Shown here piece by piece: positions 52,590 through 61,888 of a DNA stretch of 64,000 nucleotides. This stretch comes from Metabacillus schmidteae (GTDB taxonomy: Bacteria > Bacillota > Bacilli > Bacillales > Bacillaceae): assembly GCF_903166545.1 (NCBI RefSeq), contig NZ_CAESCH010000001.1, positions 2,422,001 through 2,486,000 on the forward strand, read 5' to 3'. The notes beneath the pieces are model-generated. The model saw only the letters and a list, made by a program, of their open reading frames with translations, searched no databases and was not told where the DNA came from. The position numbers and the translations under genes are program-made. Positions within the stretch are counted from its first letter, which is position 1; every line of letters begins with the position of its first letter.

Positions 52590-53867
52590 ATGTCTTATAT
52601 TGATGAACAGCATACAGATATTGACGGAATTTCACTTCACACAGTCGCAACAACCAAATTTAAAACAAATACGATCGTTCTTAAGCTACTGGCACCACTT
52701 AATGAAAAAGATGTTACATATAGAGCCATATTACCTTTTATTCTGCAAAGAGGGACACAGGATTTCCCTACGAGTACCCGTTTAAGACAGCATTTGGATG
52801 AACTATATGGTGCAACACTCAATGTTGATTTATCCAAGAAAGGTGAACATCATATTATCTCTTTTCGTATGGAAGTGGCTAATGAGAAATTTTTAGCTGA
52901 TTCAACCCCACTATTAGAAAAAGCGTTAAAGTTACTATCAGATATTTTATTAAACCCTATTACAGAAGGTGGAGTTTTTAAAGAAGAGTATGTTACACAG
53001 GAAAAAAGGACATTAAAGCAAAGAATTCAGTCTGTATATGATGATAAAATGAGATACTCCAACCTTAGACTTGTTCAGGAAATGTGCAAAAATGAACCAT
53101 ATGCATTACATGTAAATGGAGAATTAAAGGATATTGAAGAAATTACTCCGCAAACACTTTTTGAATATTATAAGAACATTTTATCCCAAGACAAAATAGA
53201 CCTTTATATTGTGGGAGACATTAATCAACAGGAAGTTGAAGAATATGTTACACGTTACTTTTCTTTAAAGAATACTCCGCAATCCATTGTACACTCAAAA
53301 GAAACAAAGCAAGTTGTAGAGAATGAAGTCATTGAAGAGCAAGATGTAAAGCAAGGTAAGCTAAATATCGGTTATAGAACAAACAGTACATACCGAGACG
53401 ATGACTATTATGCTCTGCAGGTGTTTAATGGTATCTTTGGTGGATTCTCACACTCTAAACTTTTTATTAATGTTCGTGAAAAAGCAAGTTTAGCTTATTA
53501 TGCAGCATCAAGAGTAGAAAGTCATAAAGGACTTTTAATGGTGATGTCCGGAATAGAAGTTCAAAATTATAATAAAGCTGTAACCATTATTAAAGAGCAA
53601 ATGGGCGCAATGAAAAATGGGGTATTTACAGATCAAGAATTTGACCAAACGAAAGCGGTTATTCGAAATCAGTTATTAGAAACAATTGATACTGCTTATG
53701 GGTTGGTAGAAATCGTTTATCATAACGTTATTGCCTCGATAAACCGTTCTTTTGATGAATATTTAGAAGGTATCGAAAACGTAACAAAGGAAGAGGTTGT
53801 TGAAGTTGCGAAAAAAGTGGAACTTGATACAATCTACTTCTTAAAAGGAATGGGGGGAACGGCATGA
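52590..53867 (+). CDS. ymfF: M16-family peptidase-like protein without zinc site (YmfF)
   Basis: The 425-residue protein has the two-domain M16 shape, but the region where HxxEH should be reads FILQRGTQDFPTST, with no zinc ligands. It is presumably the inactive half of a heterodimer with YmfH, which starts inside its last codons (four-base overlap, ATGA). ATG 52590 follows AAAGGAGG. The glycine-rich VFNGIFGGFSHSKLF segment typical of the C-terminal half is present. Confidence 0.92.
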   Translation: MSYIDEQHTDIDGISLHTVATTKFKTNTIVLKLLAPLNEKDVTYRAILPFILQRGTQDFPTSTRLRQHLDELYGATLNVDLSKKGEHHIISFRMEVANEKFLADSTPLLEKALKLLSDILLNPITEGGVFKEEYVTQEKRTLKQRIQSVYDDKMRYSNLRLVQEMCKNEPYALHVNGELKDIEEITPQTLFEYYKNILSQDKIDLYIVGDINQQEVEEYVTRYFSLKNTPQSIVHSKETKQVVENEVIEEQDVKQGKLNIGYRTNSTYRDDDYYALQVFNGIFGGFSHSKLFINVREKASLAYYAASRVESHKGLLMVMSGIEVQNYNKAVTIIKEQMGAMKNGVFTDQEFDQTKAVIRNQLLETIDTAYGLVEIVYHNVIASINRSFDEYLEGIENVTKEEVVEVAKKVELDTIYFLKGMGGTA

Positions 53868-55150
53868 CAAAACCTATTCGTTTTGATCAATTACAGGAAT
53901 CTCTCTACTATGAGAAGATGGATAATGGATTAGATGTATACGTTTTACCTAAAAAAGGATTTAATAAGACATATGCCACTTTTACAACCAAATACGGATC
54001 AATTGATAATACATTCGTACCGCTAAATAAGGATGAAATGATCCAAGTTCCTGATGGTATAGCCCACTTTTTAGAGCATAAGCTATTCGAAAAAGAAGAT
54101 GGAGATGTTTTTCAACAATTTAGTAAACAAGGAGCATCAGCAAATGCGTTTACATCTTTTACGCGCACAGCGTATTTATTTTCGAGTACCAGTCAAGTAG
54201 AAAGAAACTTGGAAACTTTGATTGATTTTGTTCAAGATCCTTACTTCTCTGAAAAAACAGTTGAAAAAGAAAAGGGAATTATCGGGCAAGAGATTAATAT
54301 GTATGATGATAATCCTGATTGGCGTTTATATTTTGGCCTTATTCAAAATCTATTTCATCACCATCCTGTTAGAATTGATATCGCAGGAACAATTGATTCA
54401 ATCGCAAAAATTACAAAAGATTCTCTCTATGAATGCTACCATACATTCTACCATCCAAGTAACATGCTGTTATTTGTTGTGGGAGCTGTTGACCCTGAAA
54501 AAATTCTGCAGCAAGTTAGAGAAAATCAACAAAAAAAGAATTTTACAGCACAGTCTGAAATAAAAAGAGATTTTCCAGCTGAACCTGAAACTGTTTTTAA
54601 AGAAATTGAGAAGTTAAAAATGAACGTACAAAGTTCGAAGTGTTTAGTAGGCTTAAAAGCGAAAAAGCCGAACAGAACCGGTGAGGAACTGTTAAGGTAT
54701 GAACTTTCGATGAATATTCTTCTGGATATGCTCTTTAGCAAAAGCTCTACGAACCATGAAGAGCTTTATAAAGAAGGATTAATTGATGATACATTCAGCT
54801 ACGATTATACAGAAGAAAGTGGCTTTGGATTCGCAATGATCGGCGGGGATACAGAGGATCCGGACCGCTTAGCTGAAAAAATTAAACAAATATTATTTAA
54901 AGCAAAAAATGATGGTGTTGACTTCTCCACTTTTGAAGCAACGAAGAAGAAAAAAATTGGTGCATTTTTAAGAGCCATTAATTCTCCCGAGTATATTGCC
55001 AATCAGTTTACTCGATATGCATTTAATGAAATGAATCTTTTTGATGTTGTACCAACTTTGGAATCACTCTCAAAAGAGGATATGACAAATGTGTTAAACG
55101 AAGCCGTGGAGGAAACACTATTTTCAGTGTGCCAGGTTGTTCCAAAATAA
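53864..55150 (+). CDS. ymfH: M16-family zinc peptidase (YmfH)
   Basis: The 428-residue protein keeps the zinc site HFLEH (H68, E71, H72) and the later EKEKGIIGQEINMYDD glutamate region, so it is the likely active partner of YmfF. Paired M16 proteins with one inactive member resemble mitochondrial processing peptidase. It overlaps ymfF by four bases. In LanP-like and PqqL-like systems such pairs process peptides, but the substrate here is unknown. Confidence 0.93.
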   Translation: MTKPIRFDQLQESLYYEKMDNGLDVYVLPKKGFNKTYATFTTKYGSIDNTFVPLNKDEMIQVPDGIAHFLEHKLFEKEDGDVFQQFSKQGASANAFTSFTRTAYLFSSTSQVERNLETLIDFVQDPYFSEKTVEKEKGIIGQEINMYDDNPDWRLYFGLIQNLFHHHPVRIDIAGTIDSIAKITKDSLYECYHTFYHPSNMLLFVVGAVDPEKILQQVRENQQKKNFTAQSEIKRDFPAEPETVFKEIEKLKMNVQSSKCLVGLKAKKPNRTGEELLRYELSMNILLDMLFSKSSTNHEELYKEGLIDDTFSYDYTEESGFGFAMIGGDTEDPDRLAEKIKQILFKAKNDGVDFSTFEATKKKKIGAFLRAINSPEYIANQFTRYAFNEMNLFDVVPTLESLSKEDMTNVLNEAVEETLFSVCQVVPK

Positions 55151-55159
55151 TGAACTCGC

Positions 55160-55188
55160 AAAGGCCTGCATTGTCAGGCCTTTTTTCC
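55160..55188 (+). terminator. Terminator after ymfH
   Basis: AAAGGCCTG (55160-55168) pairs with CAGGCCTTT (55175-55183), followed by TTT. Confidence 0.9.
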
Positions 55189-55247
55189 TTGAGAACATAA
55201 TAAATACAAAAAATAGAAATTTATTTTCGATATATTAAGGAGTACTT

Positions 55248-55958
55248 ATGGAAAGATATGCATTAGTAACAGGGGCAAGTGGAGGAATTGGCACTGCCAT
55301 TGTAAAAAAACTGATTGAAGATAACTACATAATCTATGTCCATTACAACCAAAATGCTCAAGCAATAGAAGAATTGAAAGCATATTCAACTAATATTATT
55401 CCTGTAAAAGCCGATTTAACAGTGAAATCAGGTGTTAAAGCATTATTAAATCAGATTCATATGCCTATTGATTTACTTGTGTTAAACAGCGGTATTAGTT
55501 TATACGGATTAGTTACAGATTTGCAAGATGATGATATCGATAACATGGTTCAGTTACATATAACTAGTCCGTTTAAATTAGTACAACAACTCATTCCTCC
55601 TATGATTCGAAAAAAATCCGGTAACATTATTGTCATATCTTCTATTTGGGGAATTACAGGTGCATCTTGTGAGGTCTTATATTCAATGGTAAAAGGTGGC
55701 CAAAATGCTTATGTAAAGGCATTGGCAAAAGAGCTTGCACCAAGCAAAATAAGAGTCAATGCAGTTGCTCCCGGAGCTGTTTCAACAAAAATGTTGTCTC
55801 ATTTTTCTGAGGATGAAATTAGGGAATTATCAGAGGAAATTCCTCTTGGGAGACTTGGTCAACCAGAGGAAATTGCTGATACAGTGTCTTTTTTAGCCTC
55901 TGAAAAGGCTTCTTATATTACAGGGCAAGTCATTTCTGTAAATGGTGGATGGATCTAA
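55248..55958 (+). CDS. ymfI: Short-chain dehydrogenase/reductase (YmfI, FabG-like)
   Basis: The 236-residue SDR enzyme has the nucleotide loop TGASGGIGTAI near residue 7, the catalytic serine in VISSIWG, and the YSMVK Tyr-Lys pair. The end SFLASEKASYITGQVISVNGG is typical of 3-oxoacyl-ACP reductase-like members. The physiological substrate is not evident. ATG 55248 follows AAGGAG. It lies between the peptidase pair and ymfJ. Confidence 0.93.
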   Translation: MERYALVTGASGGIGTAIVKKLIEDNYIIYVHYNQNAQAIEELKAYSTNIIPVKADLTVKSGVKALLNQIHMPIDLLVLNSGISLYGLVTDLQDDDIDNMVQLHITSPFKLVQQLIPPMIRKKSGNIIVISSIWGITGASCEVLYSMVKGGQNAYVKALAKELAPSKIRVNAVAPGAVSTKMLSHFSEDEIRELSEEIPLGRLGQPEEIADTVSFLASEKASYITGQVISVNGGWI

Positions 55959-55978
55959 AAAATGATGAATAAATTGAA

Positions 55979-56027
55979 CCTCCTATAGGAACAATAATTT
56001 TGTATCAATTAAAAAGGAGGAACTCCT
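55979..56027 (+). promoter_or_regulatory. ymfJ leader with sequences complementary to its ribosome site
   Basis: The ymfJ ribosome site AGGAGG (56015-56020) is exactly complementary to CCTCCT (55979-55984) and also folds locally with CTCCT (56023-56027) directly before the ATG. This could hold translation down until another signal frees it. Confidence 0.4.
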
Positions 56028-56285
56028 ATGTCTGTCTTAGAAAATTGGGATGAATGGAAAAATTTTTTAGGTGATCGCCTGCACCACGCTCAAAACGAAG
56101 GTATGAATGAGCAAGTTGTTTCTAACTTAGCATTCGAAATTGGAGATTATTTAGCTAAGCAAGTTGAAGCTAAAAATCCACAAGAAAAAGTACTTGCAGA
56201 TCTATGGAGTGTAGCAACTGAACAAGAGCAACATGCCATTGCTAGTATGATGGTCAAGCTTGTTCAAAATAACGGTTCACATTAA
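56028..56285 (+). CDS. ymfJ: YmfJ family protein, function unknown
   Basis: The 85-residue protein is an acidic helical product with the family's LENWDEWKNFLGDRLHHAQ start and an ADLWSVATEQEQHAIASMMV segment near the end. These fit the DUF3243/YmfJ group of small soluble Bacillus proteins. No function is known to me. It stands alone between terminator structures. ATG 56028 follows AAGGAGG. Confidence 0.9.
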   Translation: MSVLENWDEWKNFLGDRLHHAQNEGMNEQVVSNLAFEIGDYLAKQVEAKNPQEKVLADLWSVATEQEQHAIASMMVKLVQNNGSH

Positions 56286-56309
56286 GAGAGGAGAGATCCT
56301 CTCTTTTTC
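56284..56309 (+). terminator. Terminator after ymfJ
   Basis: AAGAGAGGA (56284-56292) and TCCTCTCTT (56297-56305) form a 9-bp stem with a GAGA loop, then TTT. Confidence 0.92.
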
Positions 56310-56393
56310 AATGATTTCATTGTCTTCATACTTTCTTCTTTTAGTAAAATCATTTATTATAGTTGGTAGTGGTTATTTTAAGGGGGGCTTTCT

Positions 56394-57185
56394 TTGCCAT
56401 TTGAGTGGTACTTAGAATACGAGATACAAAAAAATCGGCCCGGACTATTAGGTGATGTATCTTCATTACTGGGAATGTTGTCAATTAATATTATTACGAT
56501 CAATGGGGTCGATGATTCTAGACGTGGCCTTTTACTTAAATGTGAAAGCAATGATCAAGTACGTAGACTTGAATCAATTTTAAATACAATGGACAATATA
56601 ACAGTTACAAAGCTTAGAGTACCAAAGCTTCGTGATCGGTTAGCAGTAAGACATGGAAGATATATTCAAAGAGATGCTGATGACAAAAAAACATTTCGTT
56701 TTGTTCGTGACGAACTGGGCTTATTAGTTGATTTTATGGCAGAACTTTATAAAAAAGATGGACACAAATTAATTGGGATTCGTGGAATGCCAAGAGTAGG
56801 GAAAACTGAATCAATTGTTGCCTCTAGTGTATGTGCTAATAAAAAATGGTTATTTGTATCCTCGACATTGTTAAAGCAAACAATTCGCAGTCAATTAATA
56901 GCTGATGAGTATAGCGAAGATAATGTGTTCATAATTGATGGAATTGTTTCGACAAGAAGAGGGTCGGAACAACACTTTCAATTGGTAAGAGAAATTATGA
57001 GACTTTCTGCAACAAAAGTTGTAGAACATCCAGACATTTTCGTCCAAAACACAGAGTACACAATTGATGATTTTGATTACATAATAGAAATCCGAAATGA
57101 ACCTGATGAAGAAATTACATATAGAGATGTTGAAAGTCCACCAATGATGTTTGACTCTTCAGGTCTATCAGGATTTGACTTTTAA
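56394..57185 (+). CDS. ymfK: YmfK (DUF3388) protein: ACT-like plus P-loop
   Basis: The 263-residue protein starts at TTG 56394 behind AGGGGGG. Residues about 5-75 resemble an ACT-type regulatory domain (YEIQKNRPGLLGDVSSLLGM). From about 125 a P-loop-like motif GMPRVGKT (131-138) begins an ATPase-like region ending in an acidic tail. This pairing of a ligand-sensing and a nucleotide-binding part is conserved in Bacillus next to rodZ, but no function is known. It lies 16 bases before rodZ. Confidence 0.88.
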   Translation: MPFEWYLEYEIQKNRPGLLGDVSSLLGMLSINIITINGVDDSRRGLLLKCESNDQVRRLESILNTMDNITVTKLRVPKLRDRLAVRHGRYIQRDADDKKTFRFVRDELGLLVDFMAELYKKDGHKLIGIRGMPRVGKTESIVASSVCANKKWLFVSSTLLKQTIRSQLIADEYSEDNVFIIDGIVSTRRGSEQHFQLVREIMRLSATKVVEHPDIFVQNTEYTIDDFDYIIEIRNEPDEEITYRDVESPPMMFDSSGLSGFDF

Positions 57186-57201
57186 TTATGGGGTGTTACG
57201 C

Positions 57202-58083
57202 TTGAGTGAATTAGGTAATCGACTCAAACAAGCAAGAGAAGAGAAGAAGATGAGCTTGGATGAACTCCAAGAAATCACAAAAATTCAAAAACGTTATTTA
57301 ATTGGTCTAGAAGAGGGTAATTATTCAATGATGCCCGGAAAATTTTATGCCCGTGCATTTATGAAACAATATGCCGAGGCTGTTGATTTAGATCCGGAAA
57401 TGCTTTTTGAAGAATATAAAAATGAAGTACCCACTACATACAAAGAAGATGTTCCTGAGCAGTTATCAAGAGTCAAAACACATAAGGAGTTACCTAAAAC
57501 TGCTTCAAAATTCATTGAGATTCTTCCAAAATTGGCAGTGGTTGCTGTTATTTTCATTGTGGCTGTTCTCCTCTGGTTATGGAGACAAGATGCAACTGAA
57601 AAAAACACAGCTAATGAACAATCAACTGATCAAACAAGTGAGGTTGAGTTTGAAAAAATAGAAAACACTGCTACAAATGAAGAACAAGAAGAACAAGGGC
57701 CTCCTGCCGAAGAAAATGAAAAGGCAGTGGAAGAAGAGGCAGAAGAGAAGGAACCGGAAACACCTGCTCAAACACTAACATTAAAAGGTGCAGAAGGATC
57801 TAAAACGACGTATGAATTAACTGGAGCTGAAAAATTTGAGCTTGAGGTTATTGCAAAAGACCGTACATGGGTTGGCATAAAAAATGGTAAGGGTAAGTCT
57901 TTCTTTGGAGCAGAAATAGCCAAAGGAAATTCAGAGGTACATGATTTTACCGCTGAAACTGAGATTACAGTTCGAGTAGGGAATGTACCTGGAACTGATT
58001 TGAAAGTCAATGGTGAACTTGTCCAATATGAGGATCCAAAGAAGACACCTCAAAACATTACCATAATTTATACGAAAGAATAG
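57202..58083 (+). CDS. rodZ: Cytoskeleton-associated protein RodZ (YmfM)
   Basis: RodZ links MreB filaments to the membrane and supports cell shape. The 293-residue product has an N-terminal Xre-like helix-turn-helix domain (about 3-72; LGNRLKQAREEKKMSLDELQ), one membrane segment at about 110-130, and an acidic Glu-rich linker (150-195). A C-terminal extracellular DUF4115-like beta domain ends it. I chose TTG 57202 after GGGGTG; the upstream in-frame codons overlap ymfK. A long hairpin follows. Confidence 0.94.
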   Translation: MSELGNRLKQAREEKKMSLDELQEITKIQKRYLIGLEEGNYSMMPGKFYARAFMKQYAEAVDLDPEMLFEEYKNEVPTTYKEDVPEQLSRVKTHKELPKTASKFIEILPKLAVVAVIFIVAVLLWLWRQDATEKNTANEQSTDQTSEVEFEKIENTATNEEQEEQGPPAEENEKAVEEEAEEKEPETPAQTLTLKGAEGSKTTYELTGAEKFELEVIAKDRTWVGIKNGKGKSFFGAEIAKGNSEVHDFTAETEITVRVGNVPGTDLKVNGELVQYEDPKKTPQNITIIYTKE

Positions 58084-58180
58084 GGACAGACTCAAATGAA
58101 GTGGTCAATCCTTATCCTAACACTTTAGCTATGGTATGTTAGGATAGGGATTAGACCCTTAATGAGTCGTCCCATTTTAG
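58083..58180 (+). terminator. Long hairpin between rodZ and pgsA
   Basis: GGGACAGACTCA (58083-58094) pairs with TGAGTCGTCCC (58163-58173), and inside it ATCCTTATCCTAACA (58108-58122) pairs with TGTTAGGATAGGGAT (58137-58151). It is followed by ATTTTAG rather than a clean T-run. It is a terminator or RNA-stabilising element. Confidence 0.7.
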
Positions 58181-58217
58181 TTATCAACATACTTTAGAGA
58201 TTACGGAGGAAAGTTAG

Positions 58218-58796
58218 ATGAATTTACCGAATAAGATTACCATATCAAGAATATTACTTATACCAGTTTTTATGGTGATTATGTTGGCACCTTTTAACTG
58301 GGGAGAACTTACCTTTGGCAATGAAACAATTTTAGTGACGCACTTTGTTGGAGCAATTTTATTTATCATTGCTTCCACTACTGACTGGATTGATGGGTAT
58401 TATGCTAGAAAGCTTAATCAAGTCACAAATTTGGGTAAGTTTTTGGATCCATTGGCAGACAAATTATTAGTATCTGCTGCTCTTATCATTTTAGTTGAGT
58501 TAGAACTAGCCCCATCATGGATGGTTATTTTAATTATCAGCCGTGAATTTGCCGTTACCGGCTTACGCCTGGTTTTGGCTGGAGAAGGAGAAGTTGTTGC
58601 AGCAAACATGTTAGGAAAAATTAAAACGTGGGCCCAAATTATTGCCATCTCAGCATTATTATTACATAACTTGCCATTTGAATTAATGAATATCCCTTTT
58701 GCAACAATTGCATTATGGGTTGCAACATTTTTTACTGTCTACTCGGGTTGGGATTATTTTAATAAAAATAAACAAGCCTTTGTTAATTCTAAATAA
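58218..58796 (+). CDS. pgsA: Phosphatidylglycerophosphate synthase
   Basis: PgsA makes phosphatidylglycerophosphate from CDP-diacylglycerol (the CdsA product) and glycerol 3-phosphate. The 192-residue membrane protein has the full CDP-alcohol phosphotransferase motif: D56, D59, G60, A63, R64, G73, D77 and D81. Several membrane segments follow. ATG 58218 follows ACGGAGGAAAG. It is 23 bases before cinA. Confidence 0.97.
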   Translation: MNLPNKITISRILLIPVFMVIMLAPFNWGELTFGNETILVTHFVGAILFIIASTTDWIDGYYARKLNQVTNLGKFLDPLADKLLVSAALIILVELELAPSWMVILIISREFAVTGLRLVLAGEGEVVAANMLGKIKTWAQIIAISALLLHNLPFELMNIPFATIALWVATFFTVYSGWDYFNKNKQAFVNSK

Positions 58797-58819
58797 TATA
58801 GACAAGAGGTAGATGTTCA

Positions 58820-60067
58820 ATGGATATACGTACTGAAATCATCGCAGTTGGATCTGAATTATTATTAGGTCAGATTGTCAATACCAATGCTCAATTTTTG
58901 TCAAAGGAGCTTGCTGAGATAGGGTTAAATGTTTATTATCATACTGTTGTTGGAGATAACCCGGCTCGGCTTGAGTCAGCATTGAAGATTGCGAAAGAAC
59001 GCTCAAATATCATTATCTTTACAGGTGGACTTGGCCCAACAAAAGATGATTTAACAAAAGAAACTATTTCAAAAACTTTAGGCAAAACTCTAGTATTTGA
59101 TATCGATGCTTTGGAAAGTATTCAATCATACTTTGCCCAGACAAAACGGACAATGTCTGAAAATAATAAAAAGCAGGCACTTGTTATTGAGGGTTCAACT
59201 ATATTAAAAAATGATAATGGCATGGCACCTGGAATGGCGTTGGAAGTTGATCAAATCATCTATATGCTTTTACCTGGACCACCTAGTGAAATGAGGCCAA
59301 TGTTTCAGAATTATGGGAAAGAGTATTTTCAGAAACGACTTGGTATGCAAGAGAAAATTGTTTCACGCGTGCTAAGATATTTTGGAATTGGTGAATCCCA
59401 GCTTGAAACAGATATTCAAGACCTTATTGATGGACAAACAAATCCAACTATAGCTCCTTTAGCAACAGAAGGTGAGGTCACACTAAGGTTAACGGCAAAG
59501 CATATTGATGAAAAAATTGCCCAAGAATTGCTAGATGAAGTTGAAAAAAAGATTAATGCTCGTGTAGGAGAATTTTTCTATGGGTTTAATGAAACAACTC
59601 TTATGAATGAGTTAAAAGCACAACTACTCAACAAGAAAAAAACAGTAGCTGCAGCAGAAAGTCTTACCGGCGGTATGTTTTCAGAACTCATCACTTCTTT
59701 AAATGGTGCTTCTCGAATTTTTAATGGAAGTATTATTTCATATACAAATGAAGTAAAGATACAAAGTTTACAAGTTAAAGAAGATACTCTAAAGACATAC
59801 GGGGCTGTCAGTGAACAATGTGCAAAGGAAATGGCTGAACAAGTTCGTAAACTCCTTAACAGTGATATTGGTATTAGCTTCACTGGAGCAGCCGGACCTG
59901 AGCCTCATGAAGGGCAACCTGTTGGAACTGTGTTCATCGGTATTGCGTCAGAGGAACAATCAAACGTATATGCCTTAAATTTAGCGGGTTCAAGAAAAGG
60001 AATCCGTACCAGAACGGTAAAGTATGGATGTCATTATTTAGTCAAACTATTAAATGAAATAGAATGA
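58820..60067 (+). CDS. cinA: CinA-family protein (competence-damage inducible)
   Basis: The 415-residue protein has an N-terminal MoCF-like domain (about 1-170; [11 protein letters not shown]) and a C-terminal nicotinamide-nucleotide amidase domain (about 255-410; [14 protein letters not shown] and SFTGAAGP). Family members hydrolyse NMN and ADP-ribose-type metabolites. In B. subtilis cinA lies before recA and is competence-induced. ATG 58820 follows AGAGGT. Confidence 0.95.
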   Translation: MDIRTEIIAVGSELLLGQIVNTNAQFLSKELAEIGLNVYYHTVVGDNPARLESALKIAKERSNIIIFTGGLGPTKDDLTKETISKTLGKTLVFDIDALESIQSYFAQTKRTMSENNKKQALVIEGSTILKNDNGMAPGMALEVDQIIYMLLPGPPSEMRPMFQNYGKEYFQKRLGMQEKIVSRVLRYFGIGESQLETDIQDLIDGQTNPTIAPLATEGEVTLRLTAKHIDEKIAQELLDEVEKKINARVGEFFYGFNETTLMNELKAQLLNKKKTVAAAESLTGGMFSELITSLNGASRIFNGSIISYTNEVKIQSLQVKEDTLKTYGAVSEQCAKEMAEQVRKLLNSDIGISFTGAAGPEPHEGQPVGTVFIGIASEEQSNVYALNLAGSRKGIRTRTVKYGCHYLVKLLNEIE

Positions 60068-60290
60068 TATAATGTAGTCTGTTATGCAAAATTCCTTTAA
60101 AGAGTTGCATAGCAGGCTTTTTTTATTTATGGGTAAACTATACTTCTTTCAATTCTTTTGCATCAATATTATTGTAGTTTCCTAGTATAATAAAAAATAG
60201 TTAAAATTAAATAGTGTATGGAAAAGTACTGTCTATTTTTGAGTTTTTTATTAGAGGAAAATTGTATTTTTTCATTTTATTTACGGGGAA
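60068..60290 (+). terminator. cinA terminator and AT-rich spacer
   Basis: AGTCTGTTATGCAA (60076-60089) pairs with TTGCATAGCAGGCT (60105-60118, with G-U pairs) followed by a run of T. The following 160 bases are very AT-rich and no gene or clear site is seen before the recA operator. recA is therefore a separate unit. Confidence 0.88.
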
Positions 60291-60347
60291 AATAATCGAA
60301 TAAATGTTCGATTATTACTTGGCAAATGAATGAAAAAGCGTTATATT
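60291..60347 (+). promoter_or_regulatory. recA promoter with LexA (DinR) box
   Basis: CGAATAAATGTTCG (60297-60310) fits the Gram-positive LexA box CGAAC-N4-GTTCG with one mismatch, and lies in a longer perfect palindrome (60291-60300 with 60307-60316). TTGGCA (60319-60324), 17 bases and TATATT (60342-60347) form the promoter directly downstream, so LexA would block polymerase at the -35 region. SOS control of recA is expected. Confidence 0.9.
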
Positions 60348-60378
60348 TATTATAGATTGATTTAAAGGAGGAAATTTT

Positions 60379-61410
60379 GTGAGCGATCGTCAAGCCGCCT
60401 TAGATATGGCGTTAAAACAAATAGAGAAGCAATTCGGTAAAGGTTCTATCATGAAATTAGGAGAGCAAACAGATCGTAAGGTATCAACTGTCCCAAGTGG
60501 ATCCTTAGCTTTGGATGCAGCGTTAGGAATCGGTGGATACCCAAGAGGTAGAATTATAGAAATATATGGACCGGAGAGTTCTGGTAAAACAACTGTTGCT
60601 CTACATGCTATTGCAGAAGTTCAACAAAAAGGTGGACAGGCAGCATTTATTGATGCAGAGCATGCACTTGACCCAGTCTACGCTCAAAAATTAGGTGTTA
60701 ATATAGATGAACTATTACTATCTCAGCCTGATACTGGTGAACAGGCCCTTGAGATTGCTGAGGCACTTGTTCGTAGTGGTGCAATTGATATTCTTGTTAT
60801 TGACTCAGTTGCTGCATTAGTACCAAAAGCCGAAATTGAGGGTGAAATGGGTGACTCTCACGTCGGATTACAAGCCCGTTTAATGTCACAAGCATTGCGT
60901 AAGTTGTCAGGTGCAATTAATAAATCTAAAACAATCGCAATTTTCATTAACCAAATTCGTGAAAAAGTAGGCGTTATGTTCGGTAACCCTGAAACAACTC
61001 CTGGTGGCCGAGCGCTAAAATTCTATTCTTCTGTTCGTTTAGAAGTCCGCCGTGCTGAAACTCTTAAACAGGGAAATGAAATGGTTGGGAATAAAACAAA
61101 AATTAAAGTCGTAAAAAATAAGGTTGCACCTCCATTTAAAGTGGCAGAAGTTGATATCATGTACGGAGAAGGTATTTCTAAAGAGGGAGAAATTATTGAT
61201 CTTGGTTCAGAAATTGATATCGTTCAAAAAAGTGGATCCTGGTATTCATATAATGAAGAACGCTTAGGTCAGGGCCGAGAAAATGCAAAGCAATTCTTAA
61301 AAGAAAATCCTTCCATTCGATTAGAAATTCAGGAAAAGATTCGTCAACATTACGGTTTGGATGAAGAGGTAATTGCTCCGGATGAAAGCCAGGAAGAAAT
61401 GGAACTTTAG
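60379..61410 (+). CDS. recA: Recombinase RecA
   Basis: RecA forms filaments on single-stranded DNA for strand exchange and triggers LexA self-cleavage. The 343-residue protein has Walker [10 protein letters not shown] (64-72), Walker [11 protein letters not shown], the [12 protein letters not shown] and L2 loop segments, and an acidic C-terminal tail. No intein interrupts it. GTG 60379 is the start, behind AAAGGAGG. Confidence 0.98.
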   Translation: MSDRQAALDMALKQIEKQFGKGSIMKLGEQTDRKVSTVPSGSLALDAALGIGGYPRGRIIEIYGPESSGKTTVALHAIAEVQQKGGQAAFIDAEHALDPVYAQKLGVNIDELLLSQPDTGEQALEIAEALVRSGAIDILVIDSVAALVPKAEIEGEMGDSHVGLQARLMSQALRKLSGAINKSKTIAIFINQIREKVGVMFGNPETTPGGRALKFYSSVRLEVRRAETLKQGNEMVGNKTKIKVVKNKVAPPFKVAEVDIMYGEGISKEGEIIDLGSEIDIVQKSGSWYSYNEERLGQGRENAKQFLKENPSIRLEIQEKIRQHYGLDEEVIAPDESQEEMEL

Positions 61411-61427
61411 GAGAATAATGTTTATTT

Positions 61428-61452
61428 AAAAGGGCAATTTTTGCCCTTTTTA
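61428..61452 (+). terminator. Terminator after recA
   Basis: AAAAGGGCAA (61428-61437) and TTGCCCTTTT (61441-61450) form a 10-bp stem with a 3-base loop, then T. Confidence 0.92.
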
Positions 61453-61888
61453 TTATGGGGAAATAAATTTGTATCAAATATTTCCAAGGTAGAACTATAG
61501 CAATATTAAACCTAATCTACTTTATTTGAATAAATAATATGACATATTTCTACATAATCCAACCTTATTTTTAGGGTTAGACCCACTCCTTCTGATATAT
61601 TAACTTTCAATATGCGTGGAAACATTATTGTGACAGGCTTGACAATAAAAATTCACAGATTTACAATTGAGATGTATATTTTACATTTTTGTAGAATCAT
61701 GATTGAAGCATTTTGAAAGCAGAAAATGTTGGTACTTTATTTTGTCTTATCTCATCTCATGTAAAGACGCAAAGAGTTCAACATGAAAAAAAAGCTTTGA
61801 GCTGTATGTTGACAACTTATAATTGAACAATGTACATGCCGACACTTTAATCTAGAAAAACAAGTTCATAGCAAGAGGAGGTGTAATG
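61453..61888 (+). promoter_or_regulatory. Long rny upstream region with promoters
   Basis: This 436-base gap holds no gene. TTGACA (61639-61644), 17 bases and TACAAT (61662-61667) are a near-ideal SigA promoter, giving a leader of about 215 bases. Nearer the gene, TATAAT (61818-61823) and another TTGACA (61809-61814) may form a second promoter, but their spacing with partner boxes is not ideal. Confidence 0.75.
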
